A stretch of 64,000 nt of DNA, from contig NZ_FNLM01000036.1 of NCBI RefSeq assembly GCF_900105725.1, positions 248,001 to 312,000 on the forward strand. The letters run 5' to 3'. Origin of the DNA: Gordonia westfalica. GTDB lineage: Bacteria; Actinomycetota; Actinomycetes; Mycobacteriales; Mycobacteriaceae. A program made the translations under genes and the position numbers. Under the pieces are notes generated by a model that saw nothing but the letters and a program-made list of their open reading frames with translations, ran no database searches and had not been told where the DNA came from. Shown piece by piece: positions 17,441 to 25,239 of the stretch. The first letter of the stretch is position 1; every line of letters begins with the position of its first letter.

Positions 17441-18223
17441 ATGGCCGAGCGAGCCGAGGACATTGTCACCTGGACGACGGCGAAGCCGGGTATCACCTCG
17501 GTCGTGCTGAACCGTCCGCCCGCCAACGCCCTGGGAATCCCGCTCCTGGACGGCATGCATCTCGCCATCGATGCCGCCGAGAAGGCCGGGGACGTCAAGG
17601 TCATGGTGATCTCGTCCGCACAGCCGAAGTTCTTCGCCGCGGGGGCTGACATCAAGCACCTCTCCTCGATCGATGCCGAGACGTTCACCGCCTACGGCGA
17701 CAAGATGCGTGAGGTGAACGATCGCCTGGCCGCAGCGGGGTGGATCTCGATCGCCGCGGTGGACGGCGTAGCCCTCGGTGGAGGCCTCGAACTCGCGATG
17801 GCTTGCACACTCCGGGTCGCCGGTAGCGGCGGGAAGTTCGGCCTGCCCGAGGTGAAACTGGGTCTGATCCCGGGTGCGGGCGGGACGCAACGGCTTCCGC
17901 GGCTCGTCGGTCGTGGCCGGGCGCTCGACATCATGCTCACCGCCCGTCAGGTCGGCACGGACGAGGCGTATCGCATCGGTCTGGTGGACCGCGTGACAGA
18001 CGGTGACGTAGTCGAAGCCGCACTCGCGTTCGCCGACGAACTCGTCGGACCCTCGCTGCCGGCCCAACTGTCGGTCGTCCGCACTGTCGACGCCGCCTTC
18101 GACCTTCCTCTCGGCGAGGGCGCGCGATTCGAGGTGTCCGAGATCCAGTCGCTCTTCGAGCGCGGGGAGGCGGCCGAGGGGATCTCGGCGTTCGTTGCCA
18201 AGCGCGCACCGCAGTTCCGCTGA
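17441..18223 (+). CDS. Enoyl-CoA hydratase (BadK-like candidate)
   Basis: 260-residue crotonase with both catalytic glutamates of hydratases: GGGLELAMACTLRVA near residue 110 and FGLPEVKLGLIPGAGGTQRLPR near residues 132-153. The oxyanion-hole region is FFAAGADIKHL. It hydrates a 2-enoyl-CoA to the 3-hydroxy form; with BadH- and BadI-like genes nearby a cyclohexene-carboxyl-CoA hydratase role is possible. ATG 17441 with GTGAGGGA upstream is preferred to an open frame from 17354. It is first in a run of three crotonases and a kinase-like gene under operator site 5. Confidence 0.85.
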   Translation: MAERAEDIVTWTTAKPGITSVVLNRPPANALGIPLLDGMHLAIDAAEKAGDVKVMVISSAQPKFFAAGADIKHLSSIDAETFTAYGDKMREVNDRLAAAGWISIAAVDGVALGGGLELAMACTLRVAGSGGKFGLPEVKLGLIPGAGGTQRLPRLVGRGRALDIMLTARQVGTDEAYRIGLVDRVTDGDVVEAALAFADELVGPSLPAQLSVVRTVDAAFDLPLGEGARFEVSEIQSLFERGEAAEGISAFVAKRAPQFR

Positions 18224-18271
18224 CACCCACCCGAGACCGACATCCGCTATCAACCGGCAAGGAGCCAGGCG

Positions 18272-19081
18272 ATGAAAACTCTGGACGAGACCTTCGAGAC
18301 CTTCCTCGTCGAGGAGGTGAAGCCGGGGATCGTGGTCGTCACGCTCAACCGGCCGGATCGCTACAACGCGATGACCAACACGATGTTCCTGGAGCTGGAG
18401 CGACTTGCCTGGGGCCTCGAGACCGAGGATGCCTGTCGAGTCGTCATCCTCACCGGCGCCGGGAAGGCGTTCTGTTCGGGCTACGATCTAGCCGACGCCG
18501 ATGACCTGCCCAACCTCGGTGCCTTGGGCATGCTCGATCAGCAGGAACGTGCCGCTCGGGCGCTGTCTGCGATCCGGTCGCTGCGGGTGCCGGTGATCGC
18601 CGCGGTCAACGGCCCGGCCGCCGGCGGCGGACTCGCGCTGGCACTCGCCGCCGACATCCGGTTGGCCGGCGCCACTGCCAAGTTCAATGCTGCGTTCGTC
18701 CGGATCGGCCTGTCCGCAGGTGATCTCGGGACGTCCTGGCTGCTGACCCGCCTGATCGGGCCGGCGAAGACCAGCGAGATCTGCTTCACCGGCCGCATCG
18801 TCGAGGCCGAGGAAGCCGCACAGCTGGGCATCGCCAACTCGGTGAGTGCCGACGACGTGGTCGCCGATGCGATCGCCCTGGCCGAGAAGATCGTGTCGAA
18901 TTCCCCCGGCGGGGTCCAGCTGTCGAAGCGCGCGCTGCAGGCGAACCTCGAAGTCGGTTCGTACGCCGCAGCACTCGAACTCGAGAACCGGGGGCAAGCC
19001 CTGCTCACGCGGAGCCCGGACATGGCCGAGGCGTTGAATGCCTTCAAAGAGAAGCGCGCGCCGGTCTTCCAGGGCCGATGA
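18272..19081 (+). CDS. Crotonase-family protein, altered active site
   Basis: 269-residue enoyl-CoA hydratase/isomerase relative. The oxyanion region is FCSGYDLADADD and the core GGGLALALAADIRLAG. At the two hydratase glutamate positions it has Ala (GLALA) and Phe (AAFVRIGL), while an Asp occurs in SAGDLGTSW, a pattern seen in isomerase- or hydrolase-like crotonases. Ordinary hydration is therefore doubtful. It shares the C-terminal ENRGQALLTRS and KRAP endings with the next gene, so the two are duplicates that diverged. The start follows AAGGAG. Confidence 0.8.
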   Translation: MKTLDETFETFLVEEVKPGIVVVTLNRPDRYNAMTNTMFLELERLAWGLETEDACRVVILTGAGKAFCSGYDLADADDLPNLGALGMLDQQERAARALSAIRSLRVPVIAAVNGPAAGGGLALALAADIRLAGATAKFNAAFVRIGLSAGDLGTSWLLTRLIGPAKTSEICFTGRIVEAEEAAQLGIANSVSADDVVADAIALAEKIVSNSPGGVQLSKRALQANLEVGSYAAALELENRGQALLTRSPDMAEALNAFKEKRAPVFQGR

Positions 19082-19117
19082 GCACCCACCGTTCCATCAC
19101 GACCGAGGCAGGCGATC

Positions 19118-19930
19118 ATGACCTTTGAGTTCCCGGAGCTGGAGACACTCACCTTCGAAGAACCCGAACCCGGTGTCGGTGTGCTCCGGATCAACCGGCC
19201 GGACCGGATGAACTCGCAGACCGTGACGATGTTCCACGAATACCTCGCAGCCGGACGTGCACTGCGCGACAGCGGATTGCGCGCGCTCATCCTCACCGGC
19301 ACGGGGGAGCGCGCCTTCTGCGCCGGCTTCGATCTCGACGAGATCCACGTCATCACCGAGATGGGGGTGCGAGAGTTCCTGAAGTTCCAGGAGACCGCGA
19401 CGGGCGGTATCCAGTCCATCCGGCATCTTCCCTTCCCGGTGATCGCCGCCATCCACGGTCCTGCCACCGGTGGCGGTCTGGCACTCGCGCTGGCGGCCGA
19501 CATCCGGTTGGCGGCACCGACTCTGAAGATGAGCGCGGCGTTCGTCAAGGTCGGTCTCTCGATGGGCGAACTCGGCACCTCCTACAATCTCGCCCGTCTG
19601 GTCAACCCGGCGCGGGCGGCTGAGATCGGTTACACGGCACGGATCGTCGGAGCAGACGAGGCACTGGCCATCGGCCTGGTCAATCACGTCCACCCGACGG
19701 ATTCGTTGCTCGACGAGGCGATGGCGATGGCCCGGCAGATCGCGCAGAACTCGCCCGGTGGCGTGCGGATGTCGAAACGGGCCATCCAGCGCAACACCGA
19801 GATCGGTTCGTACGAAGCTGCTCTGGAACTCGAGAACCGCGGCCAGGCGCTTCTCACACGCTCTGAGGACATGCCCGAGGCGTTGGCCGCGTTCAAGGAC
19901 AAGCGGGCCCCCGAATTCATCGGGCGGTGA
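19118..19930 (+). CDS. Crotonase-family protein, paralogue of the preceding gene
   Basis: 270-residue crotonase with FCAGFDLDEIH, GGGLALALAADIRLAA and AAFVKVGLSMGELGTSYNLARL. As in 18272-19081, the first hydratase Glu is Ala, but here an acidic residue is Glu (MGELG) in place of Asp. The C-terminus ENRGQALLTRSEDMPEAL matches its neighbour. It probably acts as an isomerase or other non-hydratase on an enoyl-CoA. Its stop overlaps the GTG of the following phosphotransferase gene (19927), indicating coupling. Confidence 0.8.
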   Translation: MTFEFPELETLTFEEPEPGVGVLRINRPDRMNSQTVTMFHEYLAAGRALRDSGLRALILTGTGERAFCAGFDLDEIHVITEMGVREFLKFQETATGGIQSIRHLPFPVIAAIHGPATGGGLALALAADIRLAAPTLKMSAAFVKVGLSMGELGTSYNLARLVNPARAAEIGYTARIVGADEALAIGLVNHVHPTDSLLDEAMAMARQIAQNSPGGVRMSKRAIQRNTEIGSYEAALELENRGQALLTRSEDMPEALAAFKDKRAPEFIGR

Positions 19931-20958
19931 CCGGGATGGCTTGGGACTGGGACGAGGAGACCCTCGCGGCGTTGCGTGTGTTCCTCGAGGATCGCGAGGT
20001 GCTCGCCGGTGACATCACGACGAAACCCATCGGCGACGGGCACTCGAACCTGACTTTTCTCGTCAGTGACGGAACTCGCAGCGTGGTGGTCCGCCGCCCG
20101 CCGCCGCCGCCGATCCCACCGGGAGCGCACGACATGCTCCGGGAGGCGAAGCTGCTGTCGGCGTTGTCCTCGAGTCCCGTTCCGGTTCCCGAGGTGCTCG
20201 CCGTCGCCCAGGCGGGCGAGGTGCTGGACGTCCCCTTCTACGTCATGAGCTTCGCCGATGGCCACGTGGTGACCACCACGACGCCGTCGCCGCTGGCTAC
20301 GACGGAAGACCGCCGATCCATCGGCCACAGCATGATCGACACCCTCGCGGAGTTGCATGCGGTGGACTGGCGCGCAGCCGGACTCGAGAAGATGGGTCGC
20401 CCTGAGGGTTTCAACGCGCGTCACCTCCAGCGGATGCGCCGACTGGTGGTCGACGACAACGACCGGGTGCCGGAGGCCTTCGCTGATGTCGACAGCTGGC
20501 TGCAGGAGAACACTCCGCCGGAATCCGGCGGCACCCTCATCCACTGCGACTTCCGGATCGGCAACGTCGTCATCGCTCCGGATTCACCGGGGCGCGTCGC
20601 GGCGGTTCTGGATTGGGAACTCGCCACGATCGGTGATCCGTTGCTCGACGTCGGATATTTCCTAGCGACGGTCCCGTCGCCGGGACTGCCGATGAACCCC
20701 ACCGCCGAGCTCAGTGCCGCGCTGCTGGAAGATGGGTATCCGTCGAAAGAGTCTCTGGCACAGCGGTACAGCGAGAAGACCGGACGCGACCTCGGCACTC
20801 TGGCCTGGTACACGACATTCGCGTTGTGGAAGCTTGCGGTGCTCTACGAATACAGCCGCCGGCGCGTGGAAGTCGGCATCGGCGATCCGTACTACACCGA
20901 TCCTGTGCTCGTGCAGCGGTTCCTCGCCGACGCGCGTCGTGCGTCCGGTCTCGACTGA
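19927..20958 (+). CDS. APH-fold phosphotransferase, ACAD11/LvaA-like (hydroxyacyl-CoA kinase candidate)
   Basis: 343-residue protein of the aminoglycoside-phosphotransferase fold. GDGHSNLTFLV near residue 39 covers the nucleotide loop, the catalytic motif is HCDFRIGNVVI near residue 205, and the metal motif is LDWELATIGDPLLDVG. It resembles the kinase domain of ACAD10/ACAD11 and Pseudomonas LvaA, which phosphorylate 4-hydroxyacyl-CoAs so that an ACAD can eliminate phosphate. ACAD and SDR genes lie 2-4 kb away, fitting that role. GTG 19927 overlaps the crotonase stop; ATG 19936 is an alternative. Drug resistance is unlikely. Confidence 0.75.
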   Translation: MTGMAWDWDEETLAALRVFLEDREVLAGDITTKPIGDGHSNLTFLVSDGTRSVVVRRPPPPPIPPGAHDMLREAKLLSALSSSPVPVPEVLAVAQAGEVLDVPFYVMSFADGHVVTTTTPSPLATTEDRRSIGHSMIDTLAELHAVDWRAAGLEKMGRPEGFNARHLQRMRRLVVDDNDRVPEAFADVDSWLQENTPPESGGTLIHCDFRIGNVVIAPDSPGRVAAVLDWELATIGDPLLDVGYFLATVPSPGLPMNPTAELSAALLEDGYPSKESLAQRYSEKTGRDLGTLAWYTTFALWKLAVLYEYSRRRVEVGIGDPYYTDPVLVQRFLADARRASGLD

Positions 20959-21019
20959 GCCCGGCTCCGGCCGGTGACGATCGGCCGCGGACAGCGGCCG
21001 CCAAGGGAAAGGACGGCAG

Positions 21020-22045
21020 ATGGCCGCACACGCAGATACGGGCAGCTTCCGCGACCGCCTGGTCGGTCCGGAGGAAGTGGATCTGCCGCAGGGGTTCTTC
21101 GACCGCCTGATGTTCAACATGCATCCGGTCGAGGAGCAGGCTCCGTCGGTGATCATGGGTTACGGGATCTATCCGCCTCGCGGCACGAGCGACGGCTTCG
21201 TCGTCGTCACGGATCGCGCCGAGCAGCGAAACCTGCGGTTCTCCAGCGAGATCGAGGCCAGCGGGCGACAGGGGGCCGGTCCCTTCTCGTTCGAGATCGT
21301 CGAGCCCAACAAAGAATGGCGTCTCCGGCTGGCGTCGAACGACATCGCGGTCGAGTTCGACCTGACCTGGCGTGCGCGGACGCCGGCCTGGTTCGGCGAG
21401 GTGGCGGTCGAGAACGCGTCCGCCACGCGGACCGCATTCGACCACCTCTTCCAGTCGGGGCGGTACGAGGGCTCACTCCGGATCGACCACCGCGAGATCA
21501 ACGTGAACGGTTGGTACGGGCAGCGGGATCGGTCTCGAGGCGTCCGCACGATGTCTGGTGGGCAGGGGCTGCACGTGTGGTACCAAGCCCAGTTCCCGGA
21601 CTTCGCAATCGGGTTCCTGCTCGTCGAGACGCGCGACCACGACCGGCTGCTGCTCGAGGGCGCCGTCATGCATGAGGACGGCCGGCTGGATCCGATCGTC
21701 GACGTCCGTCATGCTCTGGAGTTCACCGAGACCGGCGACCTGTTGACCGGAGAGGTGTTGGTACTGACCGCCGCGGGCGAGAAGTACCCCGTGCGTGCCG
21801 ACGCGCGAGCAGGTGGCGGTTACATGGCCGGTGCCGGGTACGGGGGCCACCACGGTGAGTCCCACGGTGTCGACCACGTCGAGCACGATCGGTACGCGCT
21901 CGACGGATCGGTGAACCCCCGCACCCTCGATTCTGCTCTCACCGACCGCTTGTGTTCGTTCGACCTCGACGGCACGAGTGGCTCCGGCATCTTCGAGTTC
22001 GCGCTCACCCGGAGTTCGAAGTACCGGTACCGATCCACCCTCTGA
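21020..22045 (+). CDS. CrtC/lipocalin-like protein of unknown function (DUF7064-like)
   Basis: 341-residue, beta-rich protein without signal peptide or membrane segment. Repeated Trp/Gly beta motifs include NVNGWYGQRDRSRGVRTM near residue 160, resembling the GxGQRDHSWG block of hydroxyneurosporene-synthase-like (CrtC, AttH) and DUF7064 proteins. A Gly/His-rich stretch, GGGYMAGAGYGGHHGESHG, lies near residue 270. It is last in the operon of crotonases and kinase; start follows GGAAAGGACGG. It may bind or hydrate a hydrophobic substrate, but no activity can be assigned. Confidence 0.55.
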   Translation: MAAHADTGSFRDRLVGPEEVDLPQGFFDRLMFNMHPVEEQAPSVIMGYGIYPPRGTSDGFVVVTDRAEQRNLRFSSEIEASGRQGAGPFSFEIVEPNKEWRLRLASNDIAVEFDLTWRARTPAWFGEVAVENASATRTAFDHLFQSGRYEGSLRIDHREINVNGWYGQRDRSRGVRTMSGGQGLHVWYQAQFPDFAIGFLLVETRDHDRLLLEGAVMHEDGRLDPIVDVRHALEFTETGDLLTGEVLVLTAAGEKYPVRADARAGGGYMAGAGYGGHHGESHGVDHVEHDRYALDGSVNPRTLDSALTDRLCSFDLDGTSGSGIFEFALTRSSKYRYRSTL

Positions 22046-22069
22046 GCTGTTCACCGTCACGTCGCACGA

Positions 22070-22106
22070 CAGAAGGGGGCGCATCCGATGGATGCGCCCC
22101 CTTCTG
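22070..22106. terminator. Strong bidirectional terminator hairpin
   Basis: CAGAAGGGGGCGCATCC (22070-22086) pairs perfectly with GGATGCGCCCCCTTCTG (22090-22106) around a 3-base loop. It lies between the convergent CrtC-like gene and the SDR at 22123. Confidence 0.85.
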
Positions 22107-22122
22107 GCTGTCGGTGGAGGGG

Positions 22123-23019
22123 TCAGACGCTCCGTTGTGCCTTGCTCGTCTCCGAAGCGGCCTTGCTCGTCTCCTTGATCTGCGCCCAGTCGGCGTCGCT
22201 CAGGTTGGTGAGACCGGCGAAGGTGCCGGGGCCCGCCAGCATCTGACCCCCGTCCATTGCGATCGTCTGCCCGGTCAGGTAGTCACAGGCATCCGACAGC
22301 AGGAACATGGTCAGATTCGCGAGTTCTTCCATGGTCCCGGTGCGTCCCGCCGGGATCTGGTCGGCCTGGGTCGCGCCGACCGAGCTCTTGTCGGTCGGGT
22401 TGAGCATCTCCCACGCGTAATCGGTGGGAATGGGCCCGGGGGCAACGGCATTGACGCGGATGTTGTGCTTGGCCCACTCGACGGCCAGCGACATCGTCAT
22501 CGAGTGAACGGCTGCCTTCGCCATGGCCGAGGGGACGACGAACGCCGACCCCGTCCATACCCAGGTGGTGAGCGTCGAAAGGACAGAACCCGGCAATCCG
22601 TCTGCGATCCAGCGCTTTCCAGCGGCGTGCGTGGTGTGGAAGGAACCGTTCATCACGGTGCTGGTGATTGCGGAGAAGGCGCGGGGACTGAGATCCTTCG
22701 TCTGCGCGATGAAGTTCGCGGCTGCGTTGTTGACCACTCCGGTCAGGGGACCGTGGTCGTCCCAGATGCGCCCCATGGTCTCGTCGACGTTGTCGTAGTC
22801 GCGCACATCCACGGTGTGGAAATGCACGGAGCCGGGCCGCGATGCGGACGCCTCTGCCGCCGCCTCCGACAGGACAGCTTCGCGCCGACCCCACAGATGG
22901 ACCTCGGCGCCATGGTCGACGAGGTGCCGAGCGACACCACGTCCCAGGCCGGTACCACCGCCGGTGATCAGGATCCGCTTACCCGACAGGAGTTGTGGTG
23001 AGAATGTGGTTTCGGTCAT
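22123..23019 (-). CDS. 2,4-dienoyl-CoA reductase-like SDR
   Basis: 298-residue SDR with TGGGTGLGRG near residue 20, NNAAANFIAQTKDLS near residue 97, and a PSAMAKAAVHSMT segment where the usual YxxxK tyrosine is replaced, as in mitochondrial/peroxisomal 2,4-dienoyl-CoA reductases. The C-terminus has LTGQTIAMDGG. It likely reduces dienoyl-CoA intermediates or oxidises an equivalent. It is the last gene of a minus-strand operon after BadI-like and ACAD genes, 40 bases from the ACAD stop. Start is followed upstream by GGAGAAAC (minus strand). Confidence 0.8.
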   Translation of the reverse strand: MTETTFSPQLLSGKRILITGGGTGLGRGVARHLVDHGAEVHLWGRREAVLSEAAAEASASRPGSVHFHTVDVRDYDNVDETMGRIWDDHGPLTGVVNNAAANFIAQTKDLSPRAFSAITSTVMNGSFHTTHAAGKRWIADGLPGSVLSTLTTWVWTGSAFVVPSAMAKAAVHSMTMSLAVEWAKHNIRVNAVAPGPIPTDYAWEMLNPTDKSSVGATQADQIPAGRTGTMEELANLTMFLLSDACDYLTGQTIAMDGGQMLAGPGTFAGLTNLSDADWAQIKETSKAASETSKAQRSV

Positions 23020-23059
23020 CGTGTTTCTCCATCTGTTTCACGGTGTCGGCGGAAGTGAT

Positions 23060-24196
23060 TCACAACCCGACGTGTTTGGCGATGATCTCGCGCTGGATCT
23101 CGTTGGTGCCGCCGTAGATCGGCGGTGCGAGGGCGCGCCGTACCTGCGCCTCCATGCCGTACTCACGCGCGTACCCATAGCCGCCCATCATCTGCATCGC
23201 TTCCAGGCTGGTGTGCTTGGCGACTTCCGTGCATCGCATCTTCGCCATCGCACTCTCCTGGGCGAGGTCGTCCTCGAGGCCTGCGTCGATCTTTGCCGCC
23301 ACGTCATAGACGAAGACGCGGGCGAGCTCGACATCGGTTGCCAGATCGGCAATCCGGTGTCGTAGTGCCTGGAATGAGGAGATCGGTGCACCGAATTGTT
23401 CGCGCTCGCGGGCATAGGCGATGACGTCGTCGAGTGCCCGCCGGGCCGCGCCGATGCTCATCGCTGCGATGATCAACCGCTCGATGCTCAACCCTCGCAT
23501 CAGTTGTTTCCATGCTTTGCGGGGTGTCCCGACGACGGCGTCCACCGGTACTTCCACGTCGGTGAAGAACACGTCGTTGCAGGTGTGGGGTTCCATCGTC
23601 TCGATGGCGCGGATGCCGAGACCGGCTGCGGACGTGGGCACCATCAGCAAGGTCATGCCCTGGTGTCTGGTGCCCGACGAATCCTCACGTGTGAGTACGA
23701 GAATGTGTTCGGCGACGTGTGCGGCGGAGATCCACGTCTTCTGGCCATTGACGATGTACCGGTCGCCGTCACGCCGGGCGCTGACCCGTAGGCCGGCGAG
23801 ATCCGAACCCGCTCCCGGCTCACTGAGGGCGATCGCCTCGAGCCGTCCGGACGTCAGGTTGGTGACGATCGTCTTCTTCTGCGCGTCAGTGCCCCAGCGG
23901 AGATAGGTCTGCGCTGCGGTCAGTCCGGTCGAGTACCCGGTGATGGGGGCGAGTCCGCGCGCGGATTCCTCGAGGAAGATGCACTCATCGACGAATCCGG
24001 CCCCGCCGCCGCCGAACTCCTCGGGTAGGGACACGCCCAGCCATCCGTTGCCGGCCATGTCGGTGAGAACCGAGGGGCTGTTCGACAGCGTGCCACCCTC
24101 GGTCACGGCGTCACGCTGGGCGACGGTTGCCAGTTCGCGGCGACAGTAGTCCTGCACTGCCGCCGCGAACTCGCGTTGTTCTGGGGAGAACAGCAC
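23060..24196 (-). CDS. Acyl-CoA dehydrogenase
   Basis: 378-residue ACAD of usual length. Seen are ALSEPGAGSDLAGLRVSARR near residue 130, QKTWISAAHVAEHI, REREQFGAPISSFQALRHRIADL and the C-terminal MMGGYGYAREYG with YGGTNEIQREIIAKHVGL, keeping the acidic GTNE segment. It begins one base after the BadI-like gene stop, so they are co-transcribed. Candidate roles are oxidation of the ring acyl-CoA (AliB-like) or phosphate elimination from a phosphorylated hydroxyacyl-CoA. Confidence 0.85.
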   Translation of the reverse strand: MLFSPEQREFAAAVQDYCRRELATVAQRDAVTEGGTLSNSPSVLTDMAGNGWLGVSLPEEFGGGGAGFVDECIFLEESARGLAPITGYSTGLTAAQTYLRWGTDAQKKTIVTNLTSGRLEAIALSEPGAGSDLAGLRVSARRDGDRYIVNGQKTWISAAHVAEHILVLTREDSSGTRHQGMTLLMVPTSAAGLGIRAIETMEPHTCNDVFFTDVEVPVDAVVGTPRKAWKQLMRGLSIERLIIAAMSIGAARRALDDVIAYAREREQFGAPISSFQALRHRIADLATDVELARVFVYDVAAKIDAGLEDDLAQESAMAKMRCTEVAKHTSLEAMQMMGGYGYAREYGMEAQVRRALAPPIYGGTNEIQREIIAKHVGL

Positions 24197-24991
24197 TCAC
24201 TTACCCCGGTACTTGGAGAAGTCCGGCTTGCGCTTCTCGTTGAACGCGGTGATGCCCTCTTGAGCCTCCGGCGTGTCGCCGAAGATCTCGAGCGTCGAGT
24301 AGGCCATGGTGCCGATGCTGACGAAGTGCTCGGTGTCGGTGTTCATCGACTGCTTGAGAACCTTGAGCGCGGTGGGCGAGAAGTCGAGCATCTGGTCGGC
24401 CCACGCGCGAACCTCGTTGCGCAGCTCGGCGGCCGGGACAACCCGGTTCACCAGGCCCCAGTCCAGCGCTTCTTCGGCCGACAGTCGGCGCAGCATGAAC
24501 CAGATCTCCCGGGCCCGCTTCTCGCCGACGACGCGTGCGAGGTAGCCGGAACCGAGACCGGCGTCGAACGAGCCGACACGCGGGCCGTTCTGGCCGAACT
24601 GCGCGGTGTCAGCGGCGATGGTCAGGTCGCAGAGGACGTGCAGCACGTGTCCTCCGCCGATGGCGAGGCCGTTCACCGCTGCGATGACCGGCTTGGGTGC
24701 ATCGCGGATGACCCGGTGGAGCGCCTCGACCTCGAACAGGCCGCTTTGCGACGGGCCGTAGTCGCCGGTTTCCATCCGCTGCTTCTGGTCGCCGCCCGCG
24801 CAGAATGCCTTGTCGCCGGCACCGGTGAGCGCGATGACGCCGACTTCGCTGCTCGCCCACGCCTTCTTGAAGGCGAGGACGAGTTCGTCCACGGTCTGCG
24901 CCCGGAACGCGTTGTAGCGCTCGGGACGGTTGATGGTGATCCATGCCAGACCGTTGTCGACTTCGTAGGTGATGTCGCTGAACTCGGTCAT
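24197..24991 (-). CDS. 2-ketocyclohexanecarboxyl-CoA hydrolase-like crotonase (BadI type)
   Basis: 264-residue crotonase resembling BadI along its length: ITYEVDNGLAWITINRPERYN at the start, [66 protein letters not shown], and the C-terminal KRKPDFSKYRGK with the tyrosine used by BadI. BadI opens 2-ketocyclohexanecarboxyl-CoA to pimeloyl-CoA. ATG 24991 is chosen because the open extension to 25096 runs through an operator and is unlike the family. First gene of a three-gene operon with ACAD and DECR-like SDR. Confidence 0.8.
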   Translation of the reverse strand: MTEFSDITYEVDNGLAWITINRPERYNAFRAQTVDELVLAFKKAWASSEVGVIALTGAGDKAFCAGGDQKQRMETGDYGPSQSGLFEVEALHRVIRDAPKPVIAAVNGLAIGGGHVLHVLCDLTIAADTAQFGQNGPRVGSFDAGLGSGYLARVVGEKRAREIWFMLRRLSAEEALDWGLVNRVVPAAELRNEVRAWADQMLDFSPTALKVLKQSMNTDTEHFVSIGTMAYSTLEIFGDTPEAQEGITAFNEKRKPDFSKYRGK

Positions 24992-25055
24992 CAGACTTCG
25001 GTGTCCTCTCGTGTGGTGGGCGCCCGCCCGATTGTGGCCTGTCCAGTTGTGGTTA

Positions 25056-25070
25056 TTAGGACTGACCATT
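25056..25070. promoter_or_regulatory. GntR-type operator, site 6
   Basis: On the minus strand this reads AATGGTCAGTCCTAA, nearly identical in its core to site 3 (TTTGGTCAGTCCATT). It lies 65 bases upstream of the badI-like start. Confidence 0.6.
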
Positions 25071-25153
25071 TGCATGCACCATAGCTGCCGAGCCAAGAGT
25101 GGGCAATAGGGCGCATGTGCGAAGCGGTTGTGGTCACTGGTCCGATCTTTGCA

Positions 25154-25168
25154 TTTGGACTGGCCATA
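25154..25168. promoter_or_regulatory. GntR-type operator, site 7
   Basis: TTTGGACTGGCCATA is a degenerate copy with arms TTTGG/CCATA, 72 bases before the MFS start at 25240, in the same 248-base divergent gap as site 6. Confidence 0.5.
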
Positions 25169-25239
25169 TGTTGCGATTGTGTGACTCGCGGCATAGAGCC
25201 GCCGACGCCTATGAATGACGACGAACAGGAGAGCGGCCG

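Noticed and set aside
19927..20958. Aminoglycoside resistance phosphotransferase
   Set aside because: Only the fold is shared; the gene is coupled to crotonases and resembles ACAD10/11 kinase domains.
1..25000. Assignment of region A to the KstR/KstR2 cholesterol regulons
   Set aside because: I saw none of their known operator forms at these promoters, and the expected ring C/D genes (ipdAB, ipdC, echA20 order) are not present; the palindromes are of GntR type.
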